The position numbers were made by a program, and so were the translations under genes. From Faecalitalea cylindroides ATCC 27803 (GTDB lineage: Bacteria; Bacillota_I; Bacilli_A; Erysipelotrichales; Erysipelotrichaceae), in the NCBI RefSeq assembly GCF_000469305.1, contig NZ_KI271016.1:58914-122913 (forward strand): a DNA stretch of 64,000 bases. Reading direction: 5' to 3'. Below, piece after piece: positions 1 to 8,593 of this stretch (position 1 is the first letter of the stretch; each line of letters begins with the position of its first letter). The notes below the pieces were generated by a model, which saw nothing but the letters and a program-made list of their open reading frames with translations, had not been told where the DNA came from and did no database searches.

Positions 1-1
1 A

Positions 2-169
2 GATGTATTGAAATACTATCTAGAAGATGGAAGCTGGATTGCAGTAAGACCTAGCGGAACAGAACCAAAATGTAAATTCTACTATTGTATCAAAGGAGCT
101 TCTAAAGAAGATGCTCATAATAAAACAGTTCATTTCCAACAGGCAATGAAAGAATTAACACAATCATAA
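2..169 (+). CDS. Phosphoglucomutase/phosphomannomutase, C-terminal end only
   Basis: This is the last 55 codons of a gene that begins before the window. The frame reads through an RPSGTEPK motif (about 20 residues into the fragment), the phosphate-binding signature in the C-terminal domain of alpha-D-phosphohexomutases, which interconvert hexose 1- and 6-phosphates. A Rho-independent terminator follows its TAA directly, so it ends its transcription unit. Phosphoglucomutase and phosphomannomutase cannot be told apart from the tail alone. Bacillota often carry a PgcA-type enzyme, which is the likeliest identity. Confidence 0.85.
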   Translation, partial: DVLKYYLEDGSWIAVRPSGTEPKCKFYYCIKGASKEDAHNKTVHFQQAMKELTQS

Positions 170-200
170 GAGCAGGAATATTACAATTCCTGCTCTTTTT
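170..200 (+). terminator. Rho-independent terminator of the phosphohexomutase gene
   Basis: A 10-bp stem (GAGCAGGAAT/ATTCCTGCTC) with a 6-base loop is followed by TTTTT. It begins directly after the stop codon. Confidence 0.9.
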
Positions 201-206
201 AAGTAA

Positions 207-235
207 GAAAAAAAGCAGCTGATTAGTCAGCTGCT
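207..235 (-). terminator. Rho-independent terminator of the lrp-aminotransferase unit
   Basis: Read on the minus strand, a 9-bp stem (AGCAGCTGA/TCAGCTGCT, loop of 4) is followed by a run of seven T. The stem overlaps the aminotransferase stop codon. It is convergent with the terminator at 170-200. Confidence 0.88.
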
Positions 236-1394
236 ATTTAATTCTAGACGAAATGAAATGTTCAATGCGATCGCAAGCTTCTTTGATGTGATCTAAGCTG
301 TAAGCATAAGAGATTCGTATAAATCCTTCTCCGCTTTCACCAAAGGCTGTTCCTGGTACACAGGCAACCTTTTCTTCTTCAAGAAGCTTTTCACAGAATT
401 CATCACTGGAGAGCCCGGTAATTTGAATGTTTGGGAAAACATAGAATGTTCCATGAGGCATGTTTGTTTTTAGTCCCATGCGATTTAAACGATTAACCAG
501 CAAATTTCTTCGGTTTAAATAATCATTTTTCATTACAAGTACATCATCTATACCGTTTCTTAGTGCTTCTAAACCAGCATATTGTGCAGCAGTTGGAGCT
601 GACATAATGATGTATTGATGGATTTTTGTCATTTGAGCACTTATTTCTTTGTTGGATAGAACATATCCTAAACGCCATCCCGTCATAGCAAAAGCTTTAG
701 AGAATCCATTAATGACAATGACCTGATCACGAATTTCTTCAAATTGTGCTAAACTGGCAAATTCTTGATCAAAGCTGAGTTCAGCGTAGATTTCATCACT
801 TATAACATAGATCCCTGATTCTTTTATGATTGGAACAAGTTTTTCATAGTCTTCATATGTCATGACACCACCGGTTGGGTTACTAGGGAAGTTGATCATC
901 AAAGCTTTCGTTTTATCGGTAATAGCGTTCTTTAGATCTTCAGGTAAAAGTTTAAAATCGTTTTCTTCTTTTAACTGGATCATAACGCATTTGCCATCCG
1001 CTAACTCAACTGCTGGGGCATAGGCAACGTAGTTTGGATCAAGCATGATTACTTCATCGCCTGGATTAAGTAAAGCTCTAAAAGCTATATCGATAGCTTC
1101 CGATCCACCAACTGTAACCAAAGTTTCCGTTTCTGGATCGTAGTTTTGATTGTAACGAGTTTTATGAAATTTACAGATTTCCTGTCTAAGTTCTAATAAT
1201 CCTCGATTTGCGGTGTAATGCGTTTTTCCCTGACTCATGGAATAAATTGCATTTTCACAAATATGCCAAGGAGTGTTAAAATCCGGTTCACCTACACCAA
1301 GTGAAATAACGCCTTCCATCGTATTGGCAAGATCAAAGAATTTACGAATTCCACTTGGCTTAATGTCCTTTACTTTTCTTGATAATTCTTTCAT
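234..1394 (-). CDS. Class I/II PLP-dependent aminotransferase
   Basis: 386 residues, fold type I aminotransferase. The PLP lysine is K233 in the motif NGFSKAFAMTGWRLGY. Other family signatures are NFPSNPTGGV (about 168-177), SDEIYAEL (about 199-206) and the C-terminal substrate-carboxylate arginine in GFIRISYA. It would transfer an amino group between an amino acid and a 2-oxo acid. The family holds aspartate, aromatic and other aminotransferases and the substrate cannot be fixed from sequence. The start overlaps the stop of the upstream Lrp-type regulator by 4 bp (ATGA), so the two are translationally coupled and the regulator probably controls this gene in response to an amino acid. Confidence 0.9.
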   Translation of the reverse strand: MKELSRKVKDIKPSGIRKFFDLANTMEGVISLGVGEPDFNTPWHICENAIYSMSQGKTHYTANRGLLELRQEICKFHKTRYNQNYDPETETLVTVGGSEAIDIAFRALLNPGDEVIMLDPNYVAYAPAVELADGKCVMIQLKEENDFKLLPEDLKNAITDKTKALMINFPSNPTGGVMTYEDYEKLVPIIKESGIYVISDEIYAELSFDQEFASLAQFEEIRDQVIVINGFSKAFAMTGWRLGYVLSNKEISAQMTKIHQYIIMSAPTAAQYAGLEALRNGIDDVLVMKNDYLNRRNLLVNRLNRMGLKTNMPHGTFYVFPNIQITGLSSDEFCEKLLEEEKVACVPGTAFGESGEGFIRISYAYSLDHIKEACDRIEHFISSRIK

Positions 1395-1885
1395 GGTGTC
1401 ACGACCAATCTATGCTGTTCTTCTTTTTCCTGATCAACGATCACGATACCGCTTTGTTTATACTGCTTTAAGACGAATAATGTTTTTGTGCTGCGGACAT
1501 CTTCAACGCAGGCGATCTTATCAGATACGAAACGTGCAACTTCAAACATTGTTTTTCCTTGAACCAAACATAAAAAGTCGCAATCACCACTTAATAAATA
1601 CATCGTATCTACTTCAGGATAATTTGCAATCAAAGATGCAGTCTTATCATATCCTTTATTTCTTTGTGGAATACAGTCTACTTCTATATAGGCAAGTACT
1701 TTTTCGTCTCGTAATGCCTTGTTATAATTTATAACGGTATGGTAACCACAAATTATTTTTTCATCTTCTAATTTTTTGATTTCTTTGGCAACCTCATCTT
1801 TATCCTCGTTAAGAATATCGGCAAGATCCTGGCTTGATAGTCGTGCATCACTTTCCAACAAGTCTAATAATTTTGACTGATTCAT
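1391..1885 (-). CDS. Lrp/AsnC-family transcriptional regulator
   Basis: 164 residues. The N-terminal part (about 1-60) is a winged helix-turn-helix beginning LLDLLESDARLSSQDLADIL, followed by the linker GYHTVINYNKAL and a RAM-type effector domain (about 70-150) with the typical pattern around YLLSGDCDFLCLV. Proteins of this family bind amino acids as octamers or dimers and repress or activate amino-acid metabolism genes. The ATG has a strong AAGGAGGAT ribosome site. It is co-transcribed with the aminotransferase downstream, its most likely target together with its own promoter. No operator could be picked out with confidence. Confidence 0.9.
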   Translation of the reverse strand: MNQSKLLDLLESDARLSSQDLADILNEDKDEVAKEIKKLEDEKIICGYHTVINYNKALRDEKVLAYIEVDCIPQRNKGYDKTASLIANYPEVDTMYLLSGDCDFLCLVQGKTMFEVARFVSDKIACVEDVRSTKTLFVLKQYKQSGIVIVDQEKEEQHRLVVTP

Positions 1886-2009
1886 AATGATCCTCCTTAT
1901 ATAAGCTATATTTTAACACTTTTTTTTAATGGAATAAATATAGAGTATTTAACGAATTACGGTTTAGATATTTTAACACATAATTTACACTTTTAGACTA
2001 GTTAATTCA

Positions 2010-2038
2010 TTGACAAACGGGTATCTAAATTCTATAAT
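2010..2038 (+). promoter_or_regulatory. Sigma-A promoter of gapA
   Basis: TTGACA (2010-2015), 17-bp spacer, TATAAT (2033-2038): a perfect consensus promoter, fitting a strongly expressed glycolytic gene. A longer open frame starts inside the -35 box, which rules out that upstream start. Confidence 0.92.
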
Positions 2039-2069
2039 ATTGATGATTATTAAAGGAGGATTTACTGAT

Positions 2070-3083
2070 ATGACAGTAAAAGTTGCAATCAACGGATTTG
2101 GACGTATCGGACGTTTGGCTTTCCGTCAGATGTTTGGTGCTGAAGGGTATGAAGTAGTAGCTATCAACGATTTGACTAGCCCTAAAATGTTAGCTCATTT
2201 GTTGAAATACGATTCAACTCAGGGTACTTATGCTAAAGCTGACACAGTAACAGCTGGCGAAAATTCAATCACAGTTGATGGAAAAGAAATCACAATTTAT
2301 GCAGAAGCTGATGCTTCTAAATTGCCATGGGGTGACCTTGGTGTAGATGTAGTTTTGGAATGTACAGGATTCTATACTTCTAAAGCTAAAGCTGAAGCAC
2401 ACATCAAAGCAGGTGCTCGTAAAGTTGTTATCTCTGCTCCAGCAGGAAACGACCTTCCAACTATTGTTTACAATGTAAACCATGAAACTTTAACTCCAGA
2501 AGATACTGTTATCTCTGCAGCTAGTTGTACAACAAACTGCTTGGCTCCAATGGCTAATGCATTGAACAAATTAGCTCCAATCCAGTCTGGTATCATGACT
2601 ACAGTTCATGCTTACACTGGTGACCAGATGACTCTTGATGGACCTCAGCGTAAAGGTGACCTACGTCGTAGCCGTGCTGCTGCAGTTAACATCGTTCCTA
2701 ACTCTACTGGTGCTGCTAAGGCTATCGGTCTAGTTATCCCTGAATTGAACGGAAAACTTATCGGTTCAGCTCAGCGTGTTCCAACTCCTACAGGATCTAC
2801 AACTATCTTAGTTGCAGTTGTTGAAGGAAAAGTAACTGTAGATGAAATCAATGCTGCTATGAAAGCTGCTGCTACTGAATCTTTCGGTTATACTGAAGAA
2901 CAGTTAGTATCTAGCGACATCATCGGTATGCGTTATGGTTCATTGTTTGATGCTACTCAGACAATGGCTCATGAAATGGCTGATGGAAACACTCATGTAC
3001 AGGTTGTTTCTTGGTATGACAACGAAAATTCATACACTAGCCAGATGGTTCGTACAATCAAATACTTCTCTGAATTAAAGTAA
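2070..3083 (+). CDS. gapA: Glyceraldehyde-3-phosphate dehydrogenase
   Basis: 337 residues, full length for the family. It oxidises glyceraldehyde 3-phosphate with NAD and phosphate in glycolysis. The Rossmann motif INGFGRIGR lies at about 7-15 and the catalytic cysteine is C153 in [12 protein letters not shown]. The C-terminal [15 protein letters not shown] is also conserved. The start is the ATG at 2070, nine bases after AAAGGAGG; the frame is open further upstream but runs into the promoter. The gene stands alone between a consensus promoter and a strong terminator. Codon use is strongly biased (many GCT, GGT, GTT), as in other highly expressed genes here such as nifJ. Confidence 0.98.
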   Translation: MTVKVAINGFGRIGRLAFRQMFGAEGYEVVAINDLTSPKMLAHLLKYDSTQGTYAKADTVTAGENSITVDGKEITIYAEADASKLPWGDLGVDVVLECTGFYTSKAKAEAHIKAGARKVVISAPAGNDLPTIVYNVNHETLTPEDTVISAASCTTNCLAPMANALNKLAPIQSGIMTTVHAYTGDQMTLDGPQRKGDLRRSRAAAVNIVPNSTGAAKAIGLVIPELNGKLIGSAQRVPTPTGSTTILVAVVEGKVTVDEINAAMKAAATESFGYTEEQLVSSDIIGMRYGSLFDATQTMAHEMADGNTHVQVVSWYDNENSYTSQMVRTIKYFSELK

Positions 3084-3100
3084 GAACTTGATGTATGATC

Positions 3101-3129
3101 AAAAGGATCCTTATGGATCCTTTTTTTTC
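3101..3129 (+). terminator. Rho-independent terminator of gapA
   Basis: AAAAGGATCC, loop TTAT, GGATCC, then a run of nine T. Confidence 0.92.
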
Positions 3130-3144
3130 TTGTATGTGCCTGCC

Positions 3145-3173
3145 TTGAAAAAAAGGTGATTATAGGGTATTCT
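3145..3173 (+). promoter_or_regulatory. Probable promoter of the small gene at 3200
   Basis: TTGAAA (3145-3150), 17-bp spacer, TATTCT (3168-3173). It is placed between the gapA terminator and the next ribosome site. Confidence 0.6.
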
Positions 3174-3199
3174 AAATATATTGAAACGAGGTGTGTTCT

Positions 3200-3373
3200 A
3201 TGGCAATTAAAACACGTTTGATTGATGAAGATAGAGATAATTTGACCAAAGATGTTAATGATTTAGACGCTGCATATTTAGAGCGTATGAAAGAAGATGG
3301 AATCGACCCAGAACTTTTAGCACAATTTCGTGATCTATCTCTAGAAATGGATGAACAAACACAAATAAAATAA
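3200..3373 (+). CDS. Small acidic hypothetical protein
   Basis: 57 residues, from ATG 3200 preceded by GAGGTG with a 6-7 base spacing; the longer in-frame start would put the start codon on the ribosome site. The product is acidic and predicted largely helical (MAIKTRLIDEDRD..., ending LEMDEQTQIK) with no membrane segment and no cysteine. I do not recognise the family. It has its own probable promoter and a hairpin followed by T residues after it, so it is likely a real monocistronic gene. It sits between gapA and cysS, but nothing in the sequence ties it to either. Confidence 0.65.
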   Translation: MAIKTRLIDEDRDNLTKDVNDLDAAYLERMKEDGIDPELLAQFRDLSLEMDEQTQIK

Positions 3374-3399
3374 CTTGTTTCAAACTGTAATTATGATCG

Positions 3400-3427
3400 A
3401 AGCATAGGTATTTACTTATGCTTTTTT
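3400..3427 (+). terminator. Probable terminator of the small gene at 3200
   Basis: AAGCATA, 10-base loop, TATGCTT, followed by TTTTT. The stem is short and AT-rich, so efficiency is uncertain. Confidence 0.6.
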
Positions 3428-3450
3428 ACACTATATGAAGGGAGCCCATT

Positions 3451-4800
3451 ATGAAATTATATAATAGTTATTCGCTGCAACTTGAAGAATTAAAACCAAT
3501 TGAACCGGGAAAGGTATCCATGTATGTATGTGGACCTACGGTTTACAATTATCCTCATATCGGAAATGCTCGACCTATTGCGGTCTTTGATACATTAAAG
3601 AAAGCTTTAAGTGCTCAAGGATTGGATGTTACATTTGTTTCTAATTACACGGATGTAGATGACAAGATCATCAATGCGGCTATTGAAAACAATGTCTCAG
3701 AAAAAGAGATTACTGATAAATATATTGAGGCGTATAATGAAGTTAGAAATAACTTGAATGCTGATCTTCCAGATGTAGCACCTAGAGTGACTGAAACGAT
3801 GGATCAGATCATTGAATTTATTGATAAAATGGTTAAAAATGGATCTGCATATGTTGTAGATGGAGATGTTTATTTCCGTGTAAGCAGTGATCCGAAGTAT
3901 GGTGAATTATCACATCAAAAAATGGAAGATTTGATGGTTGGAGCACGTATTGATGAAAATACAAAAAAGGAAAATCCATTAGATTTTACTTTATGGAAAG
4001 TTACTGAAAAAGGAATCAAATGGGATTCACCTTGGTCAAAAGGACGACCTGGTTGGCATACTGAATGTGTAGTCATGATACAAAATGTATTTAAGAAACC
4101 GTTGATCGATATTCATGGTGGAGGATTGGATCTAAAATTCCCGCATCATGAAAATGAAGTTGCCCAATGTGAAGTATGTAATCATACACATCTTGCCAAC
4201 ATGTGGGTACACAATGGTATGATCAATATTGATGGCGCTAAAGTTTCTAAGTCTACTATGACGGAAGAACAAAAGAGCAAGCTATGGGCAAAAGATCTAA
4301 TTGCGCATCATGGAGGTAATACGATTCGCTGGGTCTTGATTTCTGCTCATTACAGAGCTCCATTGAACTTATCTGATGAAACAATTGATACAGCTAAAAA
4401 GGAATTAACAAAAATTCAATCTGCTTATAAACAAGCTATTGTAAAATTACAGCTTGTCAATTTTAAGAATGTTGATTCTTATGATGAAGATCTATGGACA
4501 AAGTTCATTGATGAGATCAACGATGATCTAAATACACCAAATGCCATAGCGCAGGTATTTGAAACAGTCAAAATTCTCAATCAATCTTTGCGTGTAAGAG
4601 AAATTGATGAAAATAAAGTAGCTTCTTTGGTAAATGCTCTAGAAAAAATGATGTATGTTCTTGGTATTAAATTAGATCATATTACATTAAGTGATGCAGA
4701 TAAAGCAACGTATCAGAAATGGCAGGATGCTAAAAAGGAAAAAGATTTCGCAAAAGCTGATGAATATAGAACTATCCTGCAGGACAAAGGAATTCTATAA
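3451..4800 (+). CDS. cysS: Cysteinyl-tRNA synthetase
   Basis: 449 residues, class I synthetase charging tRNA-Cys. The ATP-binding HIGH-type motif appears as PHIGNARP (about 36-43), the zinc-site cysteine and histidines are in MYVCGPTVYN, WHTECVVM and GGLDLKFPHHENE, and the KMSKS loop is KVSKST. The C-terminal DALR-like and anticodon regions are complete. ATG 3451 follows AAGGGAG. Its TAA shares one base with the ATG of mrnC, opening a tightly packed operon of cysS-mrnC-rlmB-sigma factor that matches the Bacillus order except that yacP is absent. Confidence 0.97.
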   Translation: MKLYNSYSLQLEELKPIEPGKVSMYVCGPTVYNYPHIGNARPIAVFDTLKKALSAQGLDVTFVSNYTDVDDKIINAAIENNVSEKEITDKYIEAYNEVRNNLNADLPDVAPRVTETMDQIIEFIDKMVKNGSAYVVDGDVYFRVSSDPKYGELSHQKMEDLMVGARIDENTKKENPLDFTLWKVTEKGIKWDSPWSKGRPGWHTECVVMIQNVFKKPLIDIHGGGLDLKFPHHENEVAQCEVCNHTHLANMWVHNGMINIDGAKVSKSTMTEEQKSKLWAKDLIAHHGGNTIRWVLISAHYRAPLNLSDETIDTAKKELTKIQSAYKQAIVKLQLVNFKNVDSYDEDLWTKFIDEINDDLNTPNAIAQVFETVKILNQSLRVREIDENKVASLVNALEKMMYVLGIKLDHITLSDADKATYQKWQDAKKEKDFAKADEYRTILQDKGIL

Positions 4801-5186
4801 TGGAAATCGTTACTGAGAATGCGACAAGTCTTGCCTGGATTGGTGATGCGATTATGACACTTAAGGTGCGAGAACACATTTTAAAAAAAGGGTATCGAAA
4901 AGCTGATATTCTACAAAAGAAGAGTGCACGTATTTGTAGTGCAAAAGGACAGGCTTGTATCTTATCAACGCTTCGTGAAGAAAATTTTTTTAACGAAGTG
5001 GAATGTGAAATCCTTCAAAGAGGAAGAAATGCTACAATTCACTCTAAGGCAAAGAATGCGGATGGGAAAACTTATCTAGAAGCAACCGCATTGGAGGCTT
5101 TGATTGGATATTTATATTTATATGAACATCAAGATCGACTTGAACAACTTTTAGATAAAGTAATAGAATATGGAGACAAACTATGA
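4800..5186 (+). CDS. mrnC: Mini-ribonuclease III
   Basis: 128 residues. This is the RNase III catalytic fold without a double-stranded RNA-binding domain. In Bacillus it trims 23S rRNA precursor ends. The signature LAWIGDAIMTLKVREH (about 10-25) carries the catalytic Asp, and EATALEALIGYLYL carries the second acidic cluster. The gene starts one base inside cysS and its stop overlaps rlmB by 4 bp, a position conserved in Bacillota and consistent with the assignment. Confidence 0.93.
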   Translation: MEIVTENATSLAWIGDAIMTLKVREHILKKGYRKADILQKKSARICSAKGQACILSTLREENFFNEVECEILQRGRNATIHSKAKNADGKTYLEATALEALIGYLYLYEHQDRLEQLLDKVIEYGDKL

Positions 5187-5887
5187 TCGTATATGGAAAA
5201 AATGTTTTTACCATGATTGAAAAAGATGCAGATTTAATTGAACAGATTTATCTTTTAAAAGATCTTAAAGACAAAAGGATCTTGCAGAGAGTTCAAGCTC
5301 TAAAACTTCCTTATACGTTTTTAAATCGCGCTCAGATGGATAAAAAAGCAGGGAATCCGCATCATCAGGGAATCATATGTGAGACACAAGATATAAAGAC
5401 ATATTCTTATGAAGAATTACTAAAGAAGGCCAAAACTCCAGGGTTGTTTGTAGCTTTGGACGGCATTCAAGATCCACATAATTTAGGAGCCATTTTAAGA
5501 ACTTGTGACTGTACAGGTGTTCAAGGTGTCTTTATTACTAAGCATAATAGTTCTCCTTTAACTCCAACTGCTATTAAAGCCAGCACAGGTGCAGCATATA
5601 CTGTTCCTGTCAGCATCGTTACTAATCTTTCGCAAACGTTACGGAATCTAAAAAAAGAAGGATACTGGGTCGTTGGTAGTGACATGGACAATGCCCGCGA
5701 TTACCGTGAAGGTATCTATGATGTGCCTTTGGTCCTCGTCATTGGATCAGAGGGGAAGGGAATATCACCTTTGGTAAAAAAACAGTGTGACTATATGGTT
5801 TCATTGCCGATGGTAGGTACGATCACATCGTTAAATGCTAGTGTAGCGTGTGCTGTTTTACTGTACCAGATATTCTCTGATCGATGA
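5183..5887 (+). CDS. rlmB: 23S rRNA (guanosine-2'-O)-methyltransferase, TrmH/SpoU family
   Basis: 234 residues. The short N-terminal domain probably binds RNA substrate. The SPOUT methyltransferase domain shows motif 1 LDGIQDPHNLGAILRT (about 92-107), motif 2 VIGSEGKGIS, and motif 3 SLNASVACAVLLYQI, which form the knot that holds S-adenosylmethionine. The family methylates G2251 of 23S rRNA in E. coli; the exact position here is inferred from family and synteny. ATG overlaps the mrnC stop (ATGA) with GGAGA upstream. Confidence 0.92.
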   Translation: MIVYGKNVFTMIEKDADLIEQIYLLKDLKDKRILQRVQALKLPYTFLNRAQMDKKAGNPHHQGIICETQDIKTYSYEELLKKAKTPGLFVALDGIQDPHNLGAILRTCDCTGVQGVFITKHNSSPLTPTAIKASTGAAYTVPVSIVTNLSQTLRNLKKEGYWVVGSDMDNARDYREGIYDVPLVLVIGSEGKGISPLVKKQCDYMVSLPMVGTITSLNASVACAVLLYQIFSDR

Positions 5888-5918
5888 TTTACGTATTTGT
5901 AGAGAGTAAAGGCGAAAC

Positions 5919-6515
5919 ATGAAGAAAGAAAATGTTAATGAATTAATTTATAACTACTATCAAAAAGATGAATATGCACTAAAAGAAATCATTGAATTTT
6001 ATCGACCTATGGTCATTAAAATATTACAGGAAAAATGTGATTTTCAAGATAATAGAACGGCCATCTATAAAGATGTTCTAAGTCGTGCAGACTATCTTCT
6101 TGTGAAATGCCTTGAACATTTTCGTTATGGATACAATGGTTCATTTACTTCGTTTTATCGTCGTTCCTTATACAATATGGTTGTTAATGTTGTTCGAAGC
6201 TATTCACGTGAAAGAACCATTTCGTATAAAATGCTTCCAATCTATCACTATGTCAAAGAAGATTCAAAATACTTAGATTTAAATAATGCGATTTCGCAAA
6301 GCAACGAATCAGTACATGAAGAAGTCATGTTACATCTTGAGGTAGAGGAAAAATTAACAGATGCGAAAAACGTGTTTACAGAGCTTGATCTAAAAATATT
6401 AGAATTAAAACAGGAGGGTTTTAGTACAGCATTTATTGCGGAAAAACTTCAAATGAATGTAAGAAGTATTCGTTATCGCATAAATAAAATGAAAAAGTAT
6501 ATTTTATCGGATTGA
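5919..6515 (+). CDS. Sigma-70-family sigma factor, SigH-like
   Basis: 198 residues. The N-terminal half (about 8-80) matches a sigma region 2 layout and the C-terminal part is a region 4-like helix-turn-helix (LDLKILELKQEGFSTAFIAEKL, then RSIRYRINKMKK). Its place after rlmB and before rpmG-secE-nusG is that of sigH in Bacillus, where it drives post-exponential genes; that is the basis for calling it SigH-like, as residue-level similarity to SigH looks low. It could regulate competence or stress genes here. The ribosome site AAAGGCG precedes ATG 5919. yacP, which normally lies between, is missing. Confidence 0.8.
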   Translation: MKKENVNELIYNYYQKDEYALKEIIEFYRPMVIKILQEKCDFQDNRTAIYKDVLSRADYLLVKCLEHFRYGYNGSFTSFYRRSLYNMVVNVVRSYSRERTISYKMLPIYHYVKEDSKYLDLNNAISQSNESVHEEVMLHLEVEEKLTDAKNVFTELDLKILELKQEGFSTAFIAEKLQMNVRSIRYRINKMKKYILSD

Positions 6516-6541
6516 CAGAATGCTTGATTTGATGTTACATT
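6512..6541 (+). promoter_or_regulatory. Promoter of rpmG-secE-nusG
   Basis: TTGACA (6512-6517), 18-bp spacer, TACATT with TGT directly upstream (extended -10). It overlaps the end of the sigma-factor gene and fits a separate transcript for the translation and secretion genes. Confidence 0.6.
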
Positions 6542-6569
6542 TTATTAGTTACAAAAGGGAGGTAAGATT

Positions 6570-6719
6570 ATGGCTGACAAAGTAATCCTTACATGTACTG
6601 AATGTTTATCTAGGAACTATGTAACTGAAAAAAATAAAAAGACGCATTTGCAGCGTCTTGAAATAAAAAAATACTGCCCAAAGTGTAAAAAACACACTTT
6701 GCATAAGGAAACGAAGTGA
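6570..6719 (+). CDS. rpmG: 50S ribosomal protein L33
   Basis: 49 residues, typical of L33. The sequence [20 protein letters not shown] has the first CXXC pair (C9, C12), and C36/C39 form the second (YCPKC), so this is the zinc-binding form. ATG 6570 follows GGGAGGT. Gene order rpmG-secE-nusG is widely conserved in Bacillota. Confidence 0.95.
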   Translation: MADKVILTCTECLSRNYVTEKNKKTHLQRLEIKKYCPKCKKHTLHKETK

Positions 6720-6727
6720 GGGATATC

Positions 6728-6925
6728 ATGGCAAAAGAAAAAAAAGATCGAGTTTATTCACCAGCTGGTGTAATCAGAGAACTGAAAACAGTTAAATGGC
6801 CAACTTTTAAAGAATTGATGTCTACAAGTGGAATGGTCATTCTTTTCACTGTATTATTTGGAGTTTATTTCTTTATTTGTGAATTGGTGGCTTCTGGTTT
6901 GATCAATTTTATTGTTAAAGCTTAA
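6728..6925 (+). CDS. secE: Preprotein translocase subunit SecE
   Basis: 65 residues with one membrane segment near the C terminus (about 36-60, MVILFTVLFGVYFFICELV). The short cytoplasmic helix VIRELKTVKWPTFKELM before it is the conserved SecE signature that contacts SecY. ATG 6728 is chosen because GAGGG lies at 6718-6722; a longer GTG start would overlap rpmG. With SecG encoded 1.4 kb downstream, two of the three SecYEG channel subunits are in this window. Confidence 0.95.
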   Translation: MAKEKKDRVYSPAGVIRELKTVKWPTFKELMSTSGMVILFTVLFGVYFFICELVASGLINFIVKA

Positions 6926-6939
6926 TTTAGGAGGAAAAC

Positions 6940-7485
6940 ATGGCTGAATTGAAGAAAGAATGGTATGTAGTTAATACCTATGCTGGACAGGAAAATCGTG
7001 TTAAAGAAAACCTTGAACGTCGTGTAAAAACGATGGGTTTAGAAGATTCATTGTTTCAGATCGTTGTAGCGGAAGAAAAAGAAATTGAATATAAGAACGG
7101 TAAACCTGTTGAAAAAACTAAAAATCTATTCTCTGGTTATGTACTTGTACAAATGATCATGACAGATGAAGCATGGTATGTAGTTCGTAACACGCCAGGT
7201 GTTACAGGATTTATTGGCTCTAGTGGTAAAGGGGCTAAACCATTCCCTGTATCACAGGAAGAAATTGATTCTGTTTTACGTCGCTTAGGGCGTCAGGATA
7301 TGTCTGTTCAGGTTGATTTTGAGGTTGGAGATACTGTAGAAATCTTGAATGGTGCATTTAAAAATAGTGAAGGAACAGTTGAAAAAATGGATGATGACAA
7401 GAAAGAGGCAACTGTTTTATTGATTTTATTCGGACGTGAAACACCTACAGATATTCCTTATATGGATCTAAAGAAAGTCGACTAG
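6940..7485 (+). CDS. nusG: Transcription termination/antitermination factor NusG
   Basis: 181 residues. The NGN domain (about 1-115) begins KEWYVVNTYAGQENRVKENL and contains LFSGYVLVQM and RNTPGVTGF. The KOW domain (about 128-178) has FEVGDTVEILNGAFKNSEG. NusG binds the RNA polymerase clamp and affects pausing, termination and coupling to ribosomes. AGGAGG precedes the ATG. The stop codon lies inside the terminator stem. Confidence 0.98.
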   Translation: MAELKKEWYVVNTYAGQENRVKENLERRVKTMGLEDSLFQIVVAEEKEIEYKNGKPVEKTKNLFSGYVLVQMIMTDEAWYVVRNTPGVTGFIGSSGKGAKPFPVSQEEIDSVLRRLGRQDMSVQVDFEVGDTVEILNGAFKNSEGTVEKMDDDKKEATVLLILFGRETPTDIPYMDLKKVD

Positions 7486-7498
7486 ACTTTCTTTTTTT
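7471..7498 (+). terminator. Rho-independent terminator of rpmG-secE-nusG
   Basis: AAGAAAGTC, loop GACTA, GACTTTCTT then T residues. The stem covers the last codons of nusG. Confidence 0.85.
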
Positions 7499-7508
7499 GG
7501 AGGTTGAA

Positions 7509-8297
7509 ATGAAAACGGTTGTTTTAGATCTGGATGGCACAATGTATCGTGGTTCTCAAATCATACAAAGTGCTAAAGAATTTATTGATTATTGTCTTGA
7601 AAATAAGATTCCTTTTATCTTCTTAACGAATAACGCAATGCGTACACGCGCACAAAACGTGAAGCATATGTTAGACATGGGATACTCAGGAATTTCGAGT
7701 GAACAGTTTTTTAATAGTGCCATGGCTGCCTGTGCATACGCAAAAAAACAGTATTCTATCAAAAGAGCAGTGTATTTAGGCAAAGATGGATTAAAGGAAG
7801 CAATGGAACTGTCTTCCATAGAATATGATCCAAAGCATCCGCAGGCTGTCTTTGTTGGATTGAATAAAGAAGCGACTTATCAGGAATATTCTCAATATTT
7901 GGCGTATCTGTTGAAAGGTGCCAAGTTAATAGGTACAAATAAAGATCGTATCCTGGCAAGCCCAAAAGGATTTGAAATAGGAAATGGAAGTATTGTCAAG
8001 ATGTTTGAATACGCTTCAAATCAAATAAGTCCTGATATTGGAAAACCGGCAACCCCTATTTTAGATTTATGTCTGGATCATTTTGAATTGGATCGTAATG
8101 ATATTCTTCTTGTTGGAGATAACTTAGAAACAGATATAAAACTCGGACAAAATGCGAATATTGAAACTGTATTTGTACAGACTGGCGTTCATACAAAAGA
8201 GGATATCAAACGACTCAATATTCACCCGACATATGTAATTGATCATTTGATGGAATTACCAGCATTGATTTTTGATCATAATAATGATACAATCTAG
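7509..8297 (+). CDS. HAD-superfamily (type IIA) phosphatase, NagD/AraL-like
   Basis: 262 residues. HAD motif I is DLDGTMYRG (about 7-15) with the nucleophile and acid Asp pair. FLTNNAMRT gives motif II, and VGDNLETDIKLG gives the metal-binding motif IV. The cap between motifs II and III is type IIA, as in NagD, AraL and YutF-type sugar or nucleotide phosphatases. The ATG at 7509 is preceded by GGAGGT at 7499-7504; an in-frame upstream TTG would lie on that ribosome site. The natural substrate is unknown. It lies between nusG and secG, and lacks its own clear promoter. Confidence 0.88.
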   Translation: MKTVVLDLDGTMYRGSQIIQSAKEFIDYCLENKIPFIFLTNNAMRTRAQNVKHMLDMGYSGISSEQFFNSAMAACAYAKKQYSIKRAVYLGKDGLKEAMELSSIEYDPKHPQAVFVGLNKEATYQEYSQYLAYLLKGAKLIGTNKDRILASPKGFEIGNGSIVKMFEYASNQISPDIGKPATPILDLCLDHFELDRNDILLVGDNLETDIKLGQNANIETVFVQTGVHTKEDIKRLNIHPTYVIDHLMELPALIFDHNNDTI

Positions 8298-8319
8298 AAA
8301 CGTAGAAAGAGTGAACAAA

Positions 8320-8550
8320 ATGGAAGATATTTTGAATGTTATATTAATGTGCCTAAGTGCTGTAATTATTATTTTAGTTCTTTTGCAGAGTGGTAAATCA
8401 GATGGTTTATCTGCTGCATTTACCGGAAGTGGTGATTTGAACTTGTTTGCGGTAACAAAAGAACGTGGACCAGAAAAGTTTATTAGCCGTATGACTTTGG
8501 TTTGCGGTATCGTATTCTTTGCGTTGGTCATTGCTTTGCAGATCGTTTAA
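8320..8550 (+). CDS. secG: Preprotein translocase subunit SecG
   Basis: 76 residues, usual SecG length, with two membrane segments (about 3-22 and 55-75) separated by the conserved cytoplasmic loop VLLQSGKSDGLSAAFTGSG. SecG helps the SecYE channel during protein export. ATG 8320 was chosen because it gives the family length, although its ribosome site (GAAAGAG) is modest. It precedes rnr, as in Bacillus. Confidence 0.92.
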   Translation: MEDILNVILMCLSAVIIILVLLQSGKSDGLSAAFTGSGDLNLFAVTKERGPEKFISRMTLVCGIVFFALVIALQIV

Positions 8551-8578
8551 AAAAGGGCATTAAGCTCTTTTTTTTTTG
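8551..8578 (+). terminator. Terminator-like hairpin between secG and rnr
   Basis: AAAAGGGC, loop ATTAA, GCTCTTTT and a long T run (ten or more T). One G-U pair is needed. The rnr ribosome site follows at once, so it may only partly reduce read-through. Confidence 0.7.
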
Positions 8579-8593
8579 GAAAGGAGGTTTTTT

